64,000 bases of DNA from Bradyrhizobium sp. 132 (GTDB lineage Bacteria; Pseudomonadota; Alphaproteobacteria; Rhizobiales; Xanthobacteraceae), in NCBI RefSeq assembly GCF_023074185.1, contig NZ_JADPKY010000173.1, positions 1 through 64,000 of the forward strand, read 5' to 3'. Positions within the stretch are counted from its first letter, which is position 1; each line of letters begins with the position of its first letter. Positions 8,630-17,874 of this stretch are shown here, in pieces. Position numbers and translations under genes: made by a program. A model generated the notes under the pieces. The model was not told where the DNA came from and did not search any database. It worked only from the letters and a program-made list of their open reading frames with translations.

Positions 8630-11600
8630 TCAGACCCCCACCCCCAGCGCCTTCCATTCGCGCAGCGCCCGGGCGTCGCGCGGGGTGACGTCGGGGTATT
8701 CGGGATCTTCACCCACCGTCGGCGAAATCTTCCAGGAACGGGCGCATTTGGTGCCGACCGCTTTCTCCACCACGACGGCGACGCCGGGCACGGCATCGAG
8801 CCGGAACGCAGACGCTGGCGCCTCGCCCTCGCGCACCTCGTAGTTCGAGGTAATGCAGATTTCGGCGAGGTCGGTGTCGAACAGCGTCGCCAGCATGTCG
8901 CGGTCGGCGACATAGATCACCGGCGAGGCCTCCAGCGACGAGCCGATGTTCTTGGCGGCGCGCTCGAGCTCCAGCGCGCCGGTGACGACGCGGCGGACGT
9001 TGCGGATCGCTTCCCACTTCGCGGCGAGCTTGTCGTTGCGCAAGCTTTCGAGGTCGTGGGGAAACTGTGTCAGGTGCACCGAGGGTTCGGCGTCGGGCCT
9101 GTACATCCGCCAGGCTTCCTCGGCCGTGAAGCTGAGGATTGGCGCCAGCCATTTCAGGATCGCGTGACACAGCAGGTCGATCGTGGTCAGCGCCGCCTTG
9201 CGCGTCGGCGAGGACGGCGGATCGCAATAGAGCGTGTCCTTGCGGATGTCGAAATAGAACGCCGAGAGCTCGCTGTTCAGGAAGGCGGACAGGGTCGCGA
9301 CCACGGTCTTGTAGTCGAACTCCTGATAGGCCTTGCGGACGACGGCAGCACGGACCGCGAGTTCGTGCAGCATCAGCCGTTCGAGCTCCGGCATCTCGGC
9401 GGCCGCGACCGCGTCGGCCGGCTTGTAATGATGCAGCGTGCCGAGCATCCAGCGCACGGTGTTGCGCAGCTTGCGATAGGTCTCGACCGTGTTCTTCAGG
9501 ATCTCGGGGCCGATGCGCTGGTCGTCGGTGTAGTCGCAGGCGGCGACCCAGAGCCGCAGAATGTCGGCGCCGGATTCCTTGATGACGGTCTGCGGCGCGA
9601 TGGTGTTGCCGAGCGACTTCGCCATCTTGCGGCCGTGCTCGTCCTGGGTAAAGCCGTGGGTCAGCACGATATCGTAAGGCGCGCGACCGCGCGTGCCGCA
9701 GCTCTCCAGCAGCGAGGAGTGGAACCAGCCGCGATGCTGGTCCGAGCCCTCAAGATACATCACGGTATCCTTGCCGCCGTCGACCTTGCGCTTGATGCCG
9801 GCGAGGCCAGGGAAGTGCACGGGGTCTTCGAGCACGAAGGCGTGAGTCGAGCCGGAATCGAACCAGACGTCGAGAATGTCGTCGACCTTCTGCCAGTCCT
9901 CGTTCGCGTGCGGCCCAAGGAAGCGCTCGCGCGCGCCTTTCGCGTACCAGGCGTCTGCGCCTTCCTTCTCGAAGGCTTCGCCGATGCGCGTATTGACGGC
10001 CTCGTCTTGAAGGATCTCGGCCGAGCCGTCGCCCTTCTCGCGCACGAACACGGCGATCGGCACGCCCCAGGCGCGCTGGCGCGAGATCACCCAGTCGGGC
10101 CGCGACTCGATCATGCCGTTGATGCGGTTCTCGCCGGATGGCGGCACCCATTGCGTCACCGAGATCGCGTGCAGCGCGCGGGCGCGCAACGTGTCGCCGG
10201 ACTTGGTCTTGCCGCCTGCCGCGATATCCTTGTCCATCGCGATGAACCATTGCGGCGTGTTGCGGAAGATTACCGGCTTCTTGGAGCGCCAGGAATGCGG
10301 ATATTGGTGCTTCAGCCGGCCGCGTGCCAGCAGCATGCCTCTTTCGACGAGCGCCTTGATGACGGCCTCGTTGGCCTCGCCCTTCTCGCCCTTGTCGTTG
10401 ATGACGCGCTTGCCGGTAAAGCCCGGGGCATGATCGGTATAGGCGCCGTTCTCGTCGACGGTGTAGGGGATTGCGGTGTTGATGCCGCGCGCATCGAGAT
10501 CGCGTGCCTGCGCCGTCCAGGCGTCGAAGTCCTCGCGACCATGGCCGGGAGCCGTATGCACGAAGCCGGTGCCGGTGTCGTCGGTGACGTGATCGCCTGG
10601 CAAAAGCGGCACGATGAATTCGTAGCTGTCGGCAAGACCCTTCAGCGGGTGGGCGCATTCGATCGCGTCGATGTTATCGCCGGGGATGTCGCGGACCTTC
10701 TTGTAGGCGGTCACGCGCGCCTGCTTGAACACTTCTTCGGCGAGCGCGTCCGCAAGGATCAGGAGATCGCCCGTCTTGGCCCAGTTGTCGCCAGGGGCGT
10801 CCGTGACCTCAAAGAGGCCATAGGCGATCTTCGGCGAGAACGAGATGGCGCGGTTGCCCGGCAGCGTCCACGGCGTCGTGGTCCAGATCACGACGCTGGC
10901 GGAGGCGAGCGCACCATGCGCGGGCGAGGTGACCGGGAATTTTACCCACACCGTATCGGACGTGTAGTCCTCGTACTCGACCTCGGCTTCCGCGAGCGCG
11001 GTCTTCTCGACCACGCTCCACATCACCGGCTTGGAGCCGCGATACAGCGTGCCGTTGGCGGCGAACTTCATCAGCTCGCGGGCGATCTGCGCCTCGGCCG
11101 GATAGCTCATGGTGGCGTAGGGATGGTCCCAGTCGCCGATCACGCCGAGGCGCTTGAATTCCTCGCGCTGCACGCCGAGCCAGTGCGTCGCGTAAGCGCG
11201 GCACTCTTTGCGGAAATCGATCATCGCGGCACTGTCGCGGAAGTCGGGCTTCTGCTTGCCCTTCTTGCGATAATGCTCCTCCTCGACTTTCCACTCGATC
11301 GGCAGACCGTGGCAGTCCCAGCCCGGCACGTAGTTGGAATCGAAGCCGAGCATCTGCTGGCTCTTGGTGACGAGATCCTTCAGGATCTTGTTCAGCGACG
11401 TGCCGATATGGATGTTGCCATTGGCATAGGGCGGGCCGTCATGCAGCACGAACTTGTCGCGGCCCTTGGCGCTCTCGCGCAGCTTCTCGTAGAGGCCCAT
11501 CTCGTACCAGCGCTTGAGGATCTCCGGCTCGCGCTGCGGCAGGCCGGCGCGCATCGGGAATTCGGTCTGCGGCAGATAAAGGGTCTTGGAATAGTCTTTG

Positions 11601-11644
11601 GCGTCGGACTTTTGGGTGTCGGACTTTTGCGGCTTATCGGACAT
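8630..11644 (-). CDS. ileS: Isoleucyl-tRNA synthetase
   Basis: A 1004-residue class I synthetase that charges tRNA-Ile. The HIGH signature appears as HIGT (79-82) and the KMSKS loop as KMAKS (about residue 672). The central insertion is long enough for the CP1 editing domain. The ATG at 11644 (MSDKPQKSDT) is preferred over upstream starts because it opens the first sensible N-terminus. At the C-terminus, where E. coli IleS has two CxxC zinc pairs, only TKCARSWK remains, so the zinc finger looks degenerate. Second gene of ribF-ileS-lspA. Confidence 0.96.
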   Translation of the reverse strand: MSDKPQKSDTQKSDAKDYSKTLYLPQTEFPMRAGLPQREPEILKRWYEMGLYEKLRESAKGRDKFVLHDGPPYANGNIHIGTSLNKILKDLVTKSQQMLGFDSNYVPGWDCHGLPIEWKVEEEHYRKKGKQKPDFRDSAAMIDFRKECRAYATHWLGVQREEFKRLGVIGDWDHPYATMSYPAEAQIARELMKFAANGTLYRGSKPVMWSVVEKTALAEAEVEYEDYTSDTVWVKFPVTSPAHGALASASVVIWTTTPWTLPGNRAISFSPKIAYGLFEVTDAPGDNWAKTGDLLILADALAEEVFKQARVTAYKKVRDIPGDNIDAIECAHPLKGLADSYEFIVPLLPGDHVTDDTGTGFVHTAPGHGREDFDAWTAQARDLDARGINTAIPYTVDENGAYTDHAPGFTGKRVINDKGEKGEANEAVIKALVERGMLLARGRLKHQYPHSWRSKKPVIFRNTPQWFIAMDKDIAAGGKTKSGDTLRARALHAISVTQWVPPSGENRINGMIESRPDWVISRQRAWGVPIAVFVREKGDGSAEILQDEAVNTRIGEAFEKEGADAWYAKGARERFLGPHANEDWQKVDDILDVWFDSGSTHAFVLEDPVHFPGLAGIKRKVDGGKDTVMYLEGSDQHRGWFHSSLLESCGTRGRAPYDIVLTHGFTQDEHGRKMAKSLGNTIAPQTVIKESGADILRLWVAACDYTDDQRIGPEILKNTVETYRKLRNTVRWMLGTLHHYKPADAVAAAEMPELERLMLHELAVRAAVVRKAYQEFDYKTVVATLSAFLNSELSAFYFDIRKDTLYCDPPSSPTRKAALTTIDLLCHAILKWLAPILSFTAEEAWRMYRPDAEPSVHLTQFPHDLESLRNDKLAAKWEAIRNVRRVVTGALELERAAKNIGSSLEASPVIYVADRDMLATLFDTDLAEICITSNYEVREGEAPASAFRLDAVPGVAVVVEKAVGTKCARSWKISPTVGEDPEYPDVTPRDARALREWKALGVGV

Positions 11645-11848
11645 GGGGCTGACTGGCTCGGAAGTGCGCGGGAACGGATGGCGATGCGGAATCGCGGGGT
11701 GAAACGACAACATCCCGGTCTTGCGCCGAGCCGAAGGCTCAGGCGGAAGCCGGGCCGCTAATCCCTATGATGCGCCGCGCAAACATGGGGCCCTCCATAG
11801 CAGCCGGGCCGGGGAAGCGCAAAGGCCCGGCAGGCCGGCTTTGGGACC

Positions 11849-12820
11849 TCAGTCAATCGCTCCAAGCCTCGGAAATGCGTCCGGGGCGGCGGCGAGCATG
11901 GCGCGGGCGCGGGCGGAATCGTCGTCCATCTGGCGGATCAAGGCATCCAGGTCGTCGAATTTCAGCTCCTCACGGATGAAGCCGACGAAAGCGCAATCCA
12001 GCGCCTGCCCGTAAAGGTCGCCCTTGAAGTCGAACAGGAAGATTTCCAGCAGCGGGGCGCCATTATCAAACGTCGGGCGGCGGCCGAAGCTTGCCACCCC
12101 GTCCAGCCGCTCGGCGCCGCGACCGACCCGCACCGCATAGATCCCGTGCTTCAAGCCGCAATTCGCGTCGAGCCTGATGTTGGCGGTGGGATAACCGAGA
12201 TCGCGGCCACGCTTCTCGCCGTGGATGACTTCGCCGGTGACGAACCAGGGTGCGCCCAGCATGGTGGTGGCCTCGTCGAGCTGACCTTCGGCGAGTGCGA
12301 TCCGGATCGCGCTGGAGGAGACCGGCCGCTCGTCGATATCGACATGCGGCTGCACGTCGACCTCGATACCGAGCCGCGGCGCCTCGTTGACGAGGAGGCT
12401 CGGCGAGCCGACGCGACCCTTGCCGAAATGAAAATCGTAGCCGACGGCGATTCCGCCGATGCCCAGGCGCCCGATCAGGTCATGGTGAATGAAGTCTTGC
12501 GCGCTGGTCCCGGCGCGGGACTTGTCGAAGGTCATGACAACGGCGCCAGCAAGTCCGGTGCCGGCCAGAAGCCGCAACTTGGCCCGCTCATCCGTGAGGC
12601 GGAATTGCGGGGTGTTGGGGCTGAAAAACCGGCGCGGATGCGGCTCAAAGGTCAATGCCAGCGCAGGGCGGCCATGCGTCCGGCCCATTTCCAGGGCCGC
12701 AGCGATCACGGCGCGATGGCCGAGATGAACGCCGTCGAAATTGCCCATGGCGACCACGGCGCCCCTCGCAATAGCGGAGTCCGGCGTGGTGTCGCGGATA
12801 ACGGTAAAATGCGGAGCCAT
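11849..12820 (-). CDS. ribF: Bifunctional riboflavin kinase / FMN adenylyltransferase
   Basis: A 323-residue cytoplasmic enzyme that makes FMN and FAD from riboflavin. The N-terminal nucleotidyltransferase domain has GNFDGVHLGH near residue 26. The C-terminal kinase domain has GYPTANI and the GDLYGQALDCAFVGFIREE region. Length is normal. First gene of ribF-ileS-lspA. The window also holds ribH under an FMN riboswitch (36374-36608), so two separate flavin steps are present; no riboswitch is visible upstream of ribF. Confidence 0.95.
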   Translation of the reverse strand: MAPHFTVIRDTTPDSAIARGAVVAMGNFDGVHLGHRAVIAAALEMGRTHGRPALALTFEPHPRRFFSPNTPQFRLTDERAKLRLLAGTGLAGAVVMTFDKSRAGTSAQDFIHHDLIGRLGIGGIAVGYDFHFGKGRVGSPSLLVNEAPRLGIEVDVQPHVDIDERPVSSSAIRIALAEGQLDEATTMLGAPWFVTGEVIHGEKRGRDLGYPTANIRLDANCGLKHGIYAVRVGRGAERLDGVASFGRRPTFDNGAPLLEIFLFDFKGDLYGQALDCAFVGFIREELKFDDLDALIRQMDDDSARARAMLAAAPDAFPRLGAID

Positions 12821-13046
12821 CAGGGGAATTCTCGAGCCGGCGGGACCGGCCGGGACCGTGGCGCGACGGGCCGGATGAAGTCAAGCGGGAGGGGCGGCCG
12901 CATCGAATGCGATTTCCGTTCGACGGCGGCCTCCCCGGTTAACGCGCTGTTTAACGCCTCGGTGTTAGTCCTTGAGCGTGGAACCGCCGGCTCCGGTCTG
13001 GCAGGTCCGATCGTAATATTCCTGGGTTTGCGTTGGGGGAGTCGAG

Positions 13047-13442
13047 ATGGCGGTTGATTTGTCGATGTCGGTTCTGGTGGTTGATGACTACAGCACCATG
13101 ATCCGTATCATCAGGAACCTCCTGAAGCAGCTTGGCTTCGAGAATATTGATGATGCCAGCGACGGTTCGGCAGCGCTGAACAAGATGCGCGGCAAGAAGT
13201 ACGGGCTCGTGATTTCCGACTGGAACATGGAGCCAATGACTGGTTACGATCTGCTGCGCGAAGTGCGAGCGGATCCGAATCTCGCCACCACGCCCTTCAT
13301 CATGATCACGGCCGAATCGAAGACCGAGAACGTGATCGCGGCCAAGAAGGCCGGCGTGAACAACTACATCGTCAAGCCGTTCAACGCGGCGACGCTGAAG
13401 ACCAAGATCGAGGCGGTCTTCCCGGACATGGCGAGCGCGTAA
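13047..13442 (+). CDS. cheY: CheY-like single-domain response regulator
   Basis: A 131-residue receiver domain with no output domain. It has the acidic pair D13-D14, phosphoacceptor D58 (LVISDWNM), T88, the aromatic switch residue Y107 and K110, the full CheY set. GGGGGAG lies 6 bases before the ATG, and an intrinsic terminator follows. It is not in a che operon here; the neighbours are ribF and a HAD hydrolase. It may signal to the flagellar motor or relay phosphate elsewhere. The TipF-like protein 1 kb further on is the only other motility candidate nearby. Confidence 0.9.
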   Translation: MAVDLSMSVLVVDDYSTMIRIIRNLLKQLGFENIDDASDGSAALNKMRGKKYGLVISDWNMEPMTGYDLLREVRADPNLATTPFIMITAESKTENVIAAKKAGVNNYIVKPFNAATLKTKIEAVFPDMASA

Positions 13443-13475
13443 GGCGCAATCGAAGCCATCATCGAATTCGGAAGG

Positions 13476-13500
13476 CCCGGGCATCGTCCCGGGCTTTCTG
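13476..13500 (+). terminator. Rho-independent terminator after cheY
   Basis: GCCCGGG (13476-13482) pairs with CCCGGGC (13489-13495) and is followed by TTTCT. It starts 33 bases after the cheY stop. Confidence 0.8.
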
Positions 13501-13510
13501 TGCTGGATTT

Positions 13511-13549
13511 GTCATTCGGGGTTCGATGCTCACATCACCCCGGAATGAC
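13511..13549. repeat. Hairpin between convergent cheY and HAD hydrolase genes
   Basis: GTCATTCGGGGT (13511-13522) pairs with ACCCCGGAATGAC (13537-13549) with one bulged base. It ends 10 bases before the hydrolase stop and may end transcription from that side. It resembles the short palindromic repeats seen elsewhere in the window. Confidence 0.55.
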
Positions 13550-13559
13550 GATCAGCTCG

Positions 13560-14414
13560 TTACCACTTCAGTTCGCGCATCAGCGCCTTCGGCGGATGGC
13601 CGAACAATTCCAGCACCGAAGCCGGGTCGAGCTGGTCGAGACCCTCGAACTCCTCGGCATGGATGCCGCGGGTCACGAACAGGCAATCGATGCCGAATTC
13701 GCGCGCGCCGGTAAGGTCGGTGCGCACGGAATCCCCGATCGCGAGTACCTTCTTGCGGTCGATCTGGTGACCCTGGCGTTCGCCGGCCAGCGCCATCGCG
13801 CGCTCGTAGATCGGCCGGTGCGGCTTGCCGTAGAAGAGCACTTCGCCGCCGAGCTCGCGATAGAGCTCCGCGATCGCGCCGGCGCAATAGATCAACCGGT
13901 CGCCCTTCTCCACCACGATGTCGGGGTTGGCGCAGATCAGCGTCAGCTTGCGCTCGCGCGCCTTCAGCATCATGCCGCGATAGTCTTCGGCCGTCTCGGT
14001 CTCGTCGTCATAGAGGCCGGTGCAGACGATGTAGTCGGCCTCTTCCAGCGGTGCGAGCACCGCGTCGAGGCCGCGATAGATCGAGTTATCGCGCTCAGGC
14101 CCGAGCCAGAACATCTTGCGGCCGGGATGGTCGGCGACATAGAGCCGCGTCAGGTCGCCCGATGAGACGATCGCGTCATAGGTCTCGTCGGCGACGCCGA
14201 GCTTGCGCAATTGCCGCTGCACGGAGTCGGCCGGCCGCGGCGCGTTGGTGATCAGGATCACCGTGCCGCCGTGGCTGCGATAGGTGTGCAGCGCCTCGCA
14301 GGCTTCGGGGAAGGATTCGAGGCCGTTATGGACCACGCCCCAGATGTCGCTGAGCACGACGTCCACGCCACCCACGAGTTCGCGCAGGCTCTTGGCGAAA
14401 TGCAGCGTCGTCAT
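13560..14414 (-). CDS. HAD-superfamily hydrolase, NagD-like (TIGR01459 type)
   Basis: A 284-residue class IIA HAD protein. Its first motif reads SDIWGVVHNG (nucleophile D23, with Trp in place of the usual second Asp), typical of the TIGR01459 branch. The later motifs follow: LITNAPR, a lysine region GKPHRPIY, and ALAIGDSVRTDL with the Mg-binding acid. It probably hydrolyses a phosphorylated metabolite in the cytoplasm; the substrate is not known. It lies 15 bases downstream of the TipF-like gene on the same strand. Confidence 0.88.
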   Translation of the reverse strand: MTTLHFAKSLRELVGGVDVVLSDIWGVVHNGLESFPEACEALHTYRSHGGTVILITNAPRPADSVQRQLRKLGVADETYDAIVSSGDLTRLYVADHPGRKMFWLGPERDNSIYRGLDAVLAPLEEADYIVCTGLYDDETETAEDYRGMMLKARERKLTLICANPDIVVEKGDRLIYCAGAIAELYRELGGEVLFYGKPHRPIYERAMALAGERQGHQIDRKKVLAIGDSVRTDLTGAREFGIDCLFVTRGIHAEEFEGLDQLDPASVLELFGHPPKALMRELKW

Positions 14415-14429
14415 GATGCGTGCGGCCGA

Positions 14430-15911
14430 TCAGATGCGGCGCGCAAGCGCCGCGTTGCCGGTGACGCGCTGTGGCGGAGGCGCAGCTGATGTCGCGCCTG
14501 AGCTGGGTGTGCCGGAGCCATTCGATTCCTGAGTGTCCTGTGCCTGGTTCGACGGGGCCCCGGCGGTAGCAGATGCCCCCTCCGGCCGCAATGGTCGGGG
14601 CGGCGCGAACAAAAACCCCTGGCCGAACCGCACGTCGTAGTCGAGCAGGTCGATCACGGCGCGCTCGCCCTCGATCCGCTCGGCGATTAGGTCGATGCCG
14701 AAGCGGCCGAGCAGATCCGAGAGGTCCGAGGGGTGGATGTCCGAGGCCGACGCCTGTTTGGGGTCGAGCAGCAGGGACGCCGGCACCTTGATGAAGCGTA
14801 CGCCGCGGTCAGCGAGCTCGCGCGGCTCGATGCGCAAATCCGTGACATGGTCGATCGAGAAACGGAAGCCACGCTGGGCGAGCGCAGCGAGGTTCTCAGT
14901 CTCGGCCGGGCCGAGATTGCGGAAGGTCGATTGCTTGAATTCCAGCACCAGCGAGGGCGCCAGCGCCCGATTGGCTTCGAGGAAGTCGAGGTATTGCGCG
15001 AAGGTCGTGGAATTGCCGAGCGTGGAAGCCGCGACGTTGCAGAACACGCCGACATCCTTGTTGCGGACCATCAGCCGCCGCAGCACCTGCACACAGCGCA
15101 GCATCACCATGTTGTCGATGCGCCCGATCAGGCCGGAGGCCTCCGCGAGGCTGATGAACTCCTCGGCCGCGATCAGCTGGTCACGCTCGTCGCGCAGGCG
15201 CGTCACGGCTTCGTAGAAGCGGACCTTGCGCTGCGGCAGCGTCACCATCGGCTGGAGGAAGATGTCGATGCGGTTCTCGTCGATCGCGTTGCGCAGCGTC
15301 GCCAGCAATTGGGTCTGGTTGCGGCCGTTCGCCGTCTGAACCGGATTGGCGGTCTGGGTCTGGATCGCCGGTGGTGCCGGTCGTGGCGGCGGCGCGGAAA
15401 CTGGGGGAGGGGCAGCCGGCCGCTCCTCGTCGAACGGAGCCATCAGGTCGAGCGGCCCCTCCGGCTCCAGCCTCGCGACCGGAGCGGGAGCCGGAGGCGG
15501 CGCGTTGCCGGCCATCAGATCCTCATGAGCCGACACGGTGGTGGCGAGCTGCCTGACCAATCCGCCGAGCTCGTTGATCTCGCCAACCACCGATTGGATG
15601 CGGTCGGAGTTGGTCGAATTGGAGGAGGCGATGCGTCCTTCGATCGTGGCAAGCCGGCGGCCGTACTCGGCCACCTGGCGGGCGAGGTCGGCGGTGCCGC
15701 GCGAAAGGTCGGCGATCTGGCCGCCGACGTCGCTGCGGTCGCGCAGCCGCATCGACACTGCATTGTAGAGGATCAGGAAGGTCAGCGCCGTCAGCGCCAC
15801 GATCGCGGATTCGGTTCCGCTGATGCCGGCGACCGCGTACAGCACAAGGCCGAGCGAGGCCGCGACCAGAACCATGCAGATGGCGATGAAGATCGTCGAA
15901 ATACGAATCAT
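14430..15911 (-). CDS. Membrane-anchored degenerate EAL-domain protein, TipF-like
   Basis: A 493-residue protein with two N-terminal membrane segments (about 4-27 and 34-52), a helical, probably coiled-coil region (about 60-130), a Pro-rich linker and an EAL domain from about 210 to 445. The EAL signature reads EAV. The Asn (FCNVAAS), Lys (FIKVPAS), AERIE and FGQGF elements remain, but the DDFGTG metal loop is DHVTDL, so c-di-GMP hydrolysis is unlikely. This layout matches Caulobacter TipF, a c-di-GMP receptor needed for polar flagellum assembly. I infer binding rather than cleavage. The last 50 residues are low-complexity. Confidence 0.8.
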   Translation of the reverse strand: MIRISTIFIAICMVLVAASLGLVLYAVAGISGTESAIVALTALTFLILYNAVSMRLRDRSDVGGQIADLSRGTADLARQVAEYGRRLATIEGRIASSNSTNSDRIQSVVGEINELGGLVRQLATTVSAHEDLMAGNAPPPAPAPVARLEPEGPLDLMAPFDEERPAAPPPVSAPPPRPAPPAIQTQTANPVQTANGRNQTQLLATLRNAIDENRIDIFLQPMVTLPQRKVRFYEAVTRLRDERDQLIAAEEFISLAEASGLIGRIDNMVMLRCVQVLRRLMVRNKDVGVFCNVAASTLGNSTTFAQYLDFLEANRALAPSLVLEFKQSTFRNLGPAETENLAALAQRGFRFSIDHVTDLRIEPRELADRGVRFIKVPASLLLDPKQASASDIHPSDLSDLLGRFGIDLIAERIEGERAVIDLLDYDVRFGQGFLFAPPRPLRPEGASATAGAPSNQAQDTQESNGSGTPSSGATSAAPPPQRVTGNAALARRI

Positions 15912-16054
15912 GCCGCGCGTTACGCCTCAAGAGCTGACTGCCTGACCGGGAAAACACGGGTGGCGTTTCGAACCCGTCACGCCCTATGCTCCCCCAAGCG
16001 AGCATGACGTTAGCATCATTGTTGATTCGAGGGGATAGCGGCCCTCCTGCAGAG

Positions 16055-17185
16055 TCAGGACGGCGCCGCAGCGCCGACCGTGTCGGCCGAGACGGCCTGA
16101 CGGGTGCCAAGCGGCTTGGGCGGCCCGGTGGTCGTGTCGTGCAGGGTGTGCCGTTCGACCTCCGAGTTCAGCTCGGCCCCGAACATGATGACGATGGCCG
16201 ACATCCACATCCACGTCATCAAGCCGATCGCAGCGCCGAGCGAGCCGTAGGTCGCATTGTAGTTGGCGAATTCCGAGAGATACCAGGACAGCAGCGCCGA
16301 GCCGGCGATCCAGAGGATCGCGGCCGTCACCGCGCCGAGGCTCAGCCATTGCCAGCGCGGCGCATCGCGGCTGGGCGCGAAACGGTAGAGGACGGCGAGC
16401 GCCGCAAGGAGAATGACGAACAGCACCGGCCATCGCGCCAGCGCCACGATCAGCTTGCTTTCGGGCGCCATGCCGAGATGATTGAGCGCGAGCGGGAAGG
16501 CGACGACGGCGCCCACCATCAGCAGCAGGGCAACGATGCCACCGACCGTGAAGGCCAGCGAGACCGCGTTAAGCCGGATGAAGCTGCGCTTTTCGCGCTC
16601 TTCATAAGCGACGTTGAGGGCGTCGAAGATGGCTTTGACGCCAGCATTGGCGCTCCAGATCGCGAGCACGAGGCCAAACAGGAAAGTGACACCAAGCGTC
16701 GCACCGCCGTTCGACACGACGCGCGCCACCTGGTCCTCGACGATCTGGAACGCACCCTCGGGCAGCATCATCGCGAGCGAATGCAGGTTGGAACTGATCG
16801 TCGAGGGATCGGCGAACAGGCCATAGAATGAAACCAGAGCTGTGACGGCCGGAAAGATCGCGAGCAGCCCGAAGAAAACGACGCCGCCGGCGGTCGCGAG
16901 CAGGCGATCGTCGCCGACGCGCTGATAGGTGCGCCAGAAGATGTCTTTCCAGCCAGCCCAGGGGATCGCGAACGGGCTTTTCGAGCGGCGGCCATGGCCG
17001 GGCTGCGTGGCTGCGCCTGTCGGGCTCGTTTCCGGCGAATTCGCCTCGCTGTTGCGATGGTCTTGCGGAGGTCTCGGCCGGATCAGGCCGGAATCCTGGA
17101 AATACCGTTCTGCGGTGAGCACAAACACGGTCGTGGCTGCCACCAGCAGCCAGCTGTCGAGTTGCTCGGTGCGCCGCACACGCAT
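16055..17185 (-). CDS. YihY/BrkB-family inner-membrane protein
   Basis: A 376-residue protein with a short N-terminal hydrophobic segment (about 12-27), a polar linker, then the YihY/BrkB domain of about six membrane helices starting near residue 95. Typical conserved pieces include AGGVVFFGLLAIFP and an Asn/Tyr-rich part near YNATYGSLG. The family was once annotated as RNase BN, which is not accepted now; its function is unsettled (membrane transport or envelope integrity). Its ATG directly follows the upstream stop (TAGATG), so it is coupled to the holin-like gene. Confidence 0.88.
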   Translation of the reverse strand: MRVRRTEQLDSWLLVAATTVFVLTAERYFQDSGLIRPRPPQDHRNSEANSPETSPTGAATQPGHGRRSKSPFAIPWAGWKDIFWRTYQRVGDDRLLATAGGVVFFGLLAIFPAVTALVSFYGLFADPSTISSNLHSLAMMLPEGAFQIVEDQVARVVSNGGATLGVTFLFGLVLAIWSANAGVKAIFDALNVAYEEREKRSFIRLNAVSLAFTVGGIVALLLMVGAVVAFPLALNHLGMAPESKLIVALARWPVLFVILLAALAVLYRFAPSRDAPRWQWLSLGAVTAAILWIAGSALLSWYLSEFANYNATYGSLGAAIGLMTWMWMSAIVIMFGAELNSEVERHTLHDTTTGPPKPLGTRQAVSADTVGAAAPS

Positions 17186-17785
17186 CTAGCTGTCCGCTCC
17201 GTGGCCGTGACGCCGCCGACGCGCTGCCGTGAGCCCTACCAGCCCGACAGCCGCGAGCATCAGCCCGAGTTGCACGGGCCGGTTGGATCGAACCGGCCAT
17301 GTGCTGCCGCCATGTCCTCGTTCGTGGCCGCGTTCGCCCGGCGCGAGCGGCACCAGGGGAATTGTCGTCGCGACCTCTTTCACCGCCTGCTTTACCGTTC
17401 CGCGCGGGATGCGCGGGGTGGCGATAGCCGCGCGCAGGCGGCTGGCGAGCGGCACGATCGGCTTGGTCTTGCGCTTCATCTGAGCCATGGCCACGCCGGC
17501 GCAGGCGCCGGCCAGCACCAACAGCACGCCGCCGACGGCGCCGAACCCCCAGAATTGTCCGTAATGGATTGCAACCCAGCGGTACAGCGCGATCAGGCCG
17601 ACGAAGAAGGCTGCAACGACGAACAAGCCGGCAACCGCGAGCAGTCCGGCCGCAACCGCGTACGACGTCATGCGCCCTGTGGCTTGATTGCTCCGGTCAC
17701 GGGCATAGGACCGGGCGGCGCGCTTGAGATGGTTGAGCTTGAGCGCGACGCCGGCGCGCAGCAATTCGCCCGATGGCGCGAGCAT
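17186..17785 (-). CDS. Phage-holin-like / DUF1469-like small membrane protein
   Basis: A 199-residue protein. The ATG at 17785 has GGAGGA 8 bases upstream; longer frames overlap prmB. Two adjacent transmembrane helices (about 45-67 and 75-98) follow an amphipathic N-terminus, and a basic tail ends with a third hydrophobic stretch and RRRRHGHG. This resembles the holin superfamily III / DUF1469 group of stress-related envelope proteins, not a lysis gene, since no other phage genes are near. It couples directly to the BrkB gene. Confidence 0.72.
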   Translation of the reverse strand: MLAPSGELLRAGVALKLNHLKRAARSYARDRSNQATGRMTSYAVAAGLLAVAGLFVVAAFFVGLIALYRWVAIHYGQFWGFGAVGGVLLVLAGACAGVAMAQMKRKTKPIVPLASRLRAAIATPRIPRGTVKQAVKEVATTIPLVPLAPGERGHERGHGGSTWPVRSNRPVQLGLMLAAVGLVGLTAARRRRHGHGADS

Positions 17786-17874
17786 GCGGATATCCTCCGA
17801 GAGCGAGACATTCGTCCGGGGATGAACGTGGCGGTATTTGACTTGTTCCGACGAGGTCTGCCGGTCGTGACGGA

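Noticed and set aside
9056..11761. A 901-codon open frame on the plus strand
   Set aside because: Antisense to ileS, which is unmistakable; the frame is an effect of codon bias.
12938..12957. TTAA-N8-TTAAC upstream of cheY as a CtrA site
   Set aside because: The spacing is 8, not 7, so it does not fit the consensus; kept only as a weak resemblance.
17186..17785. Prophage remnant, because the protein looks holin-like
   Set aside because: Neighbours are core genes, and this holin-like family is common in chromosomes without phage.
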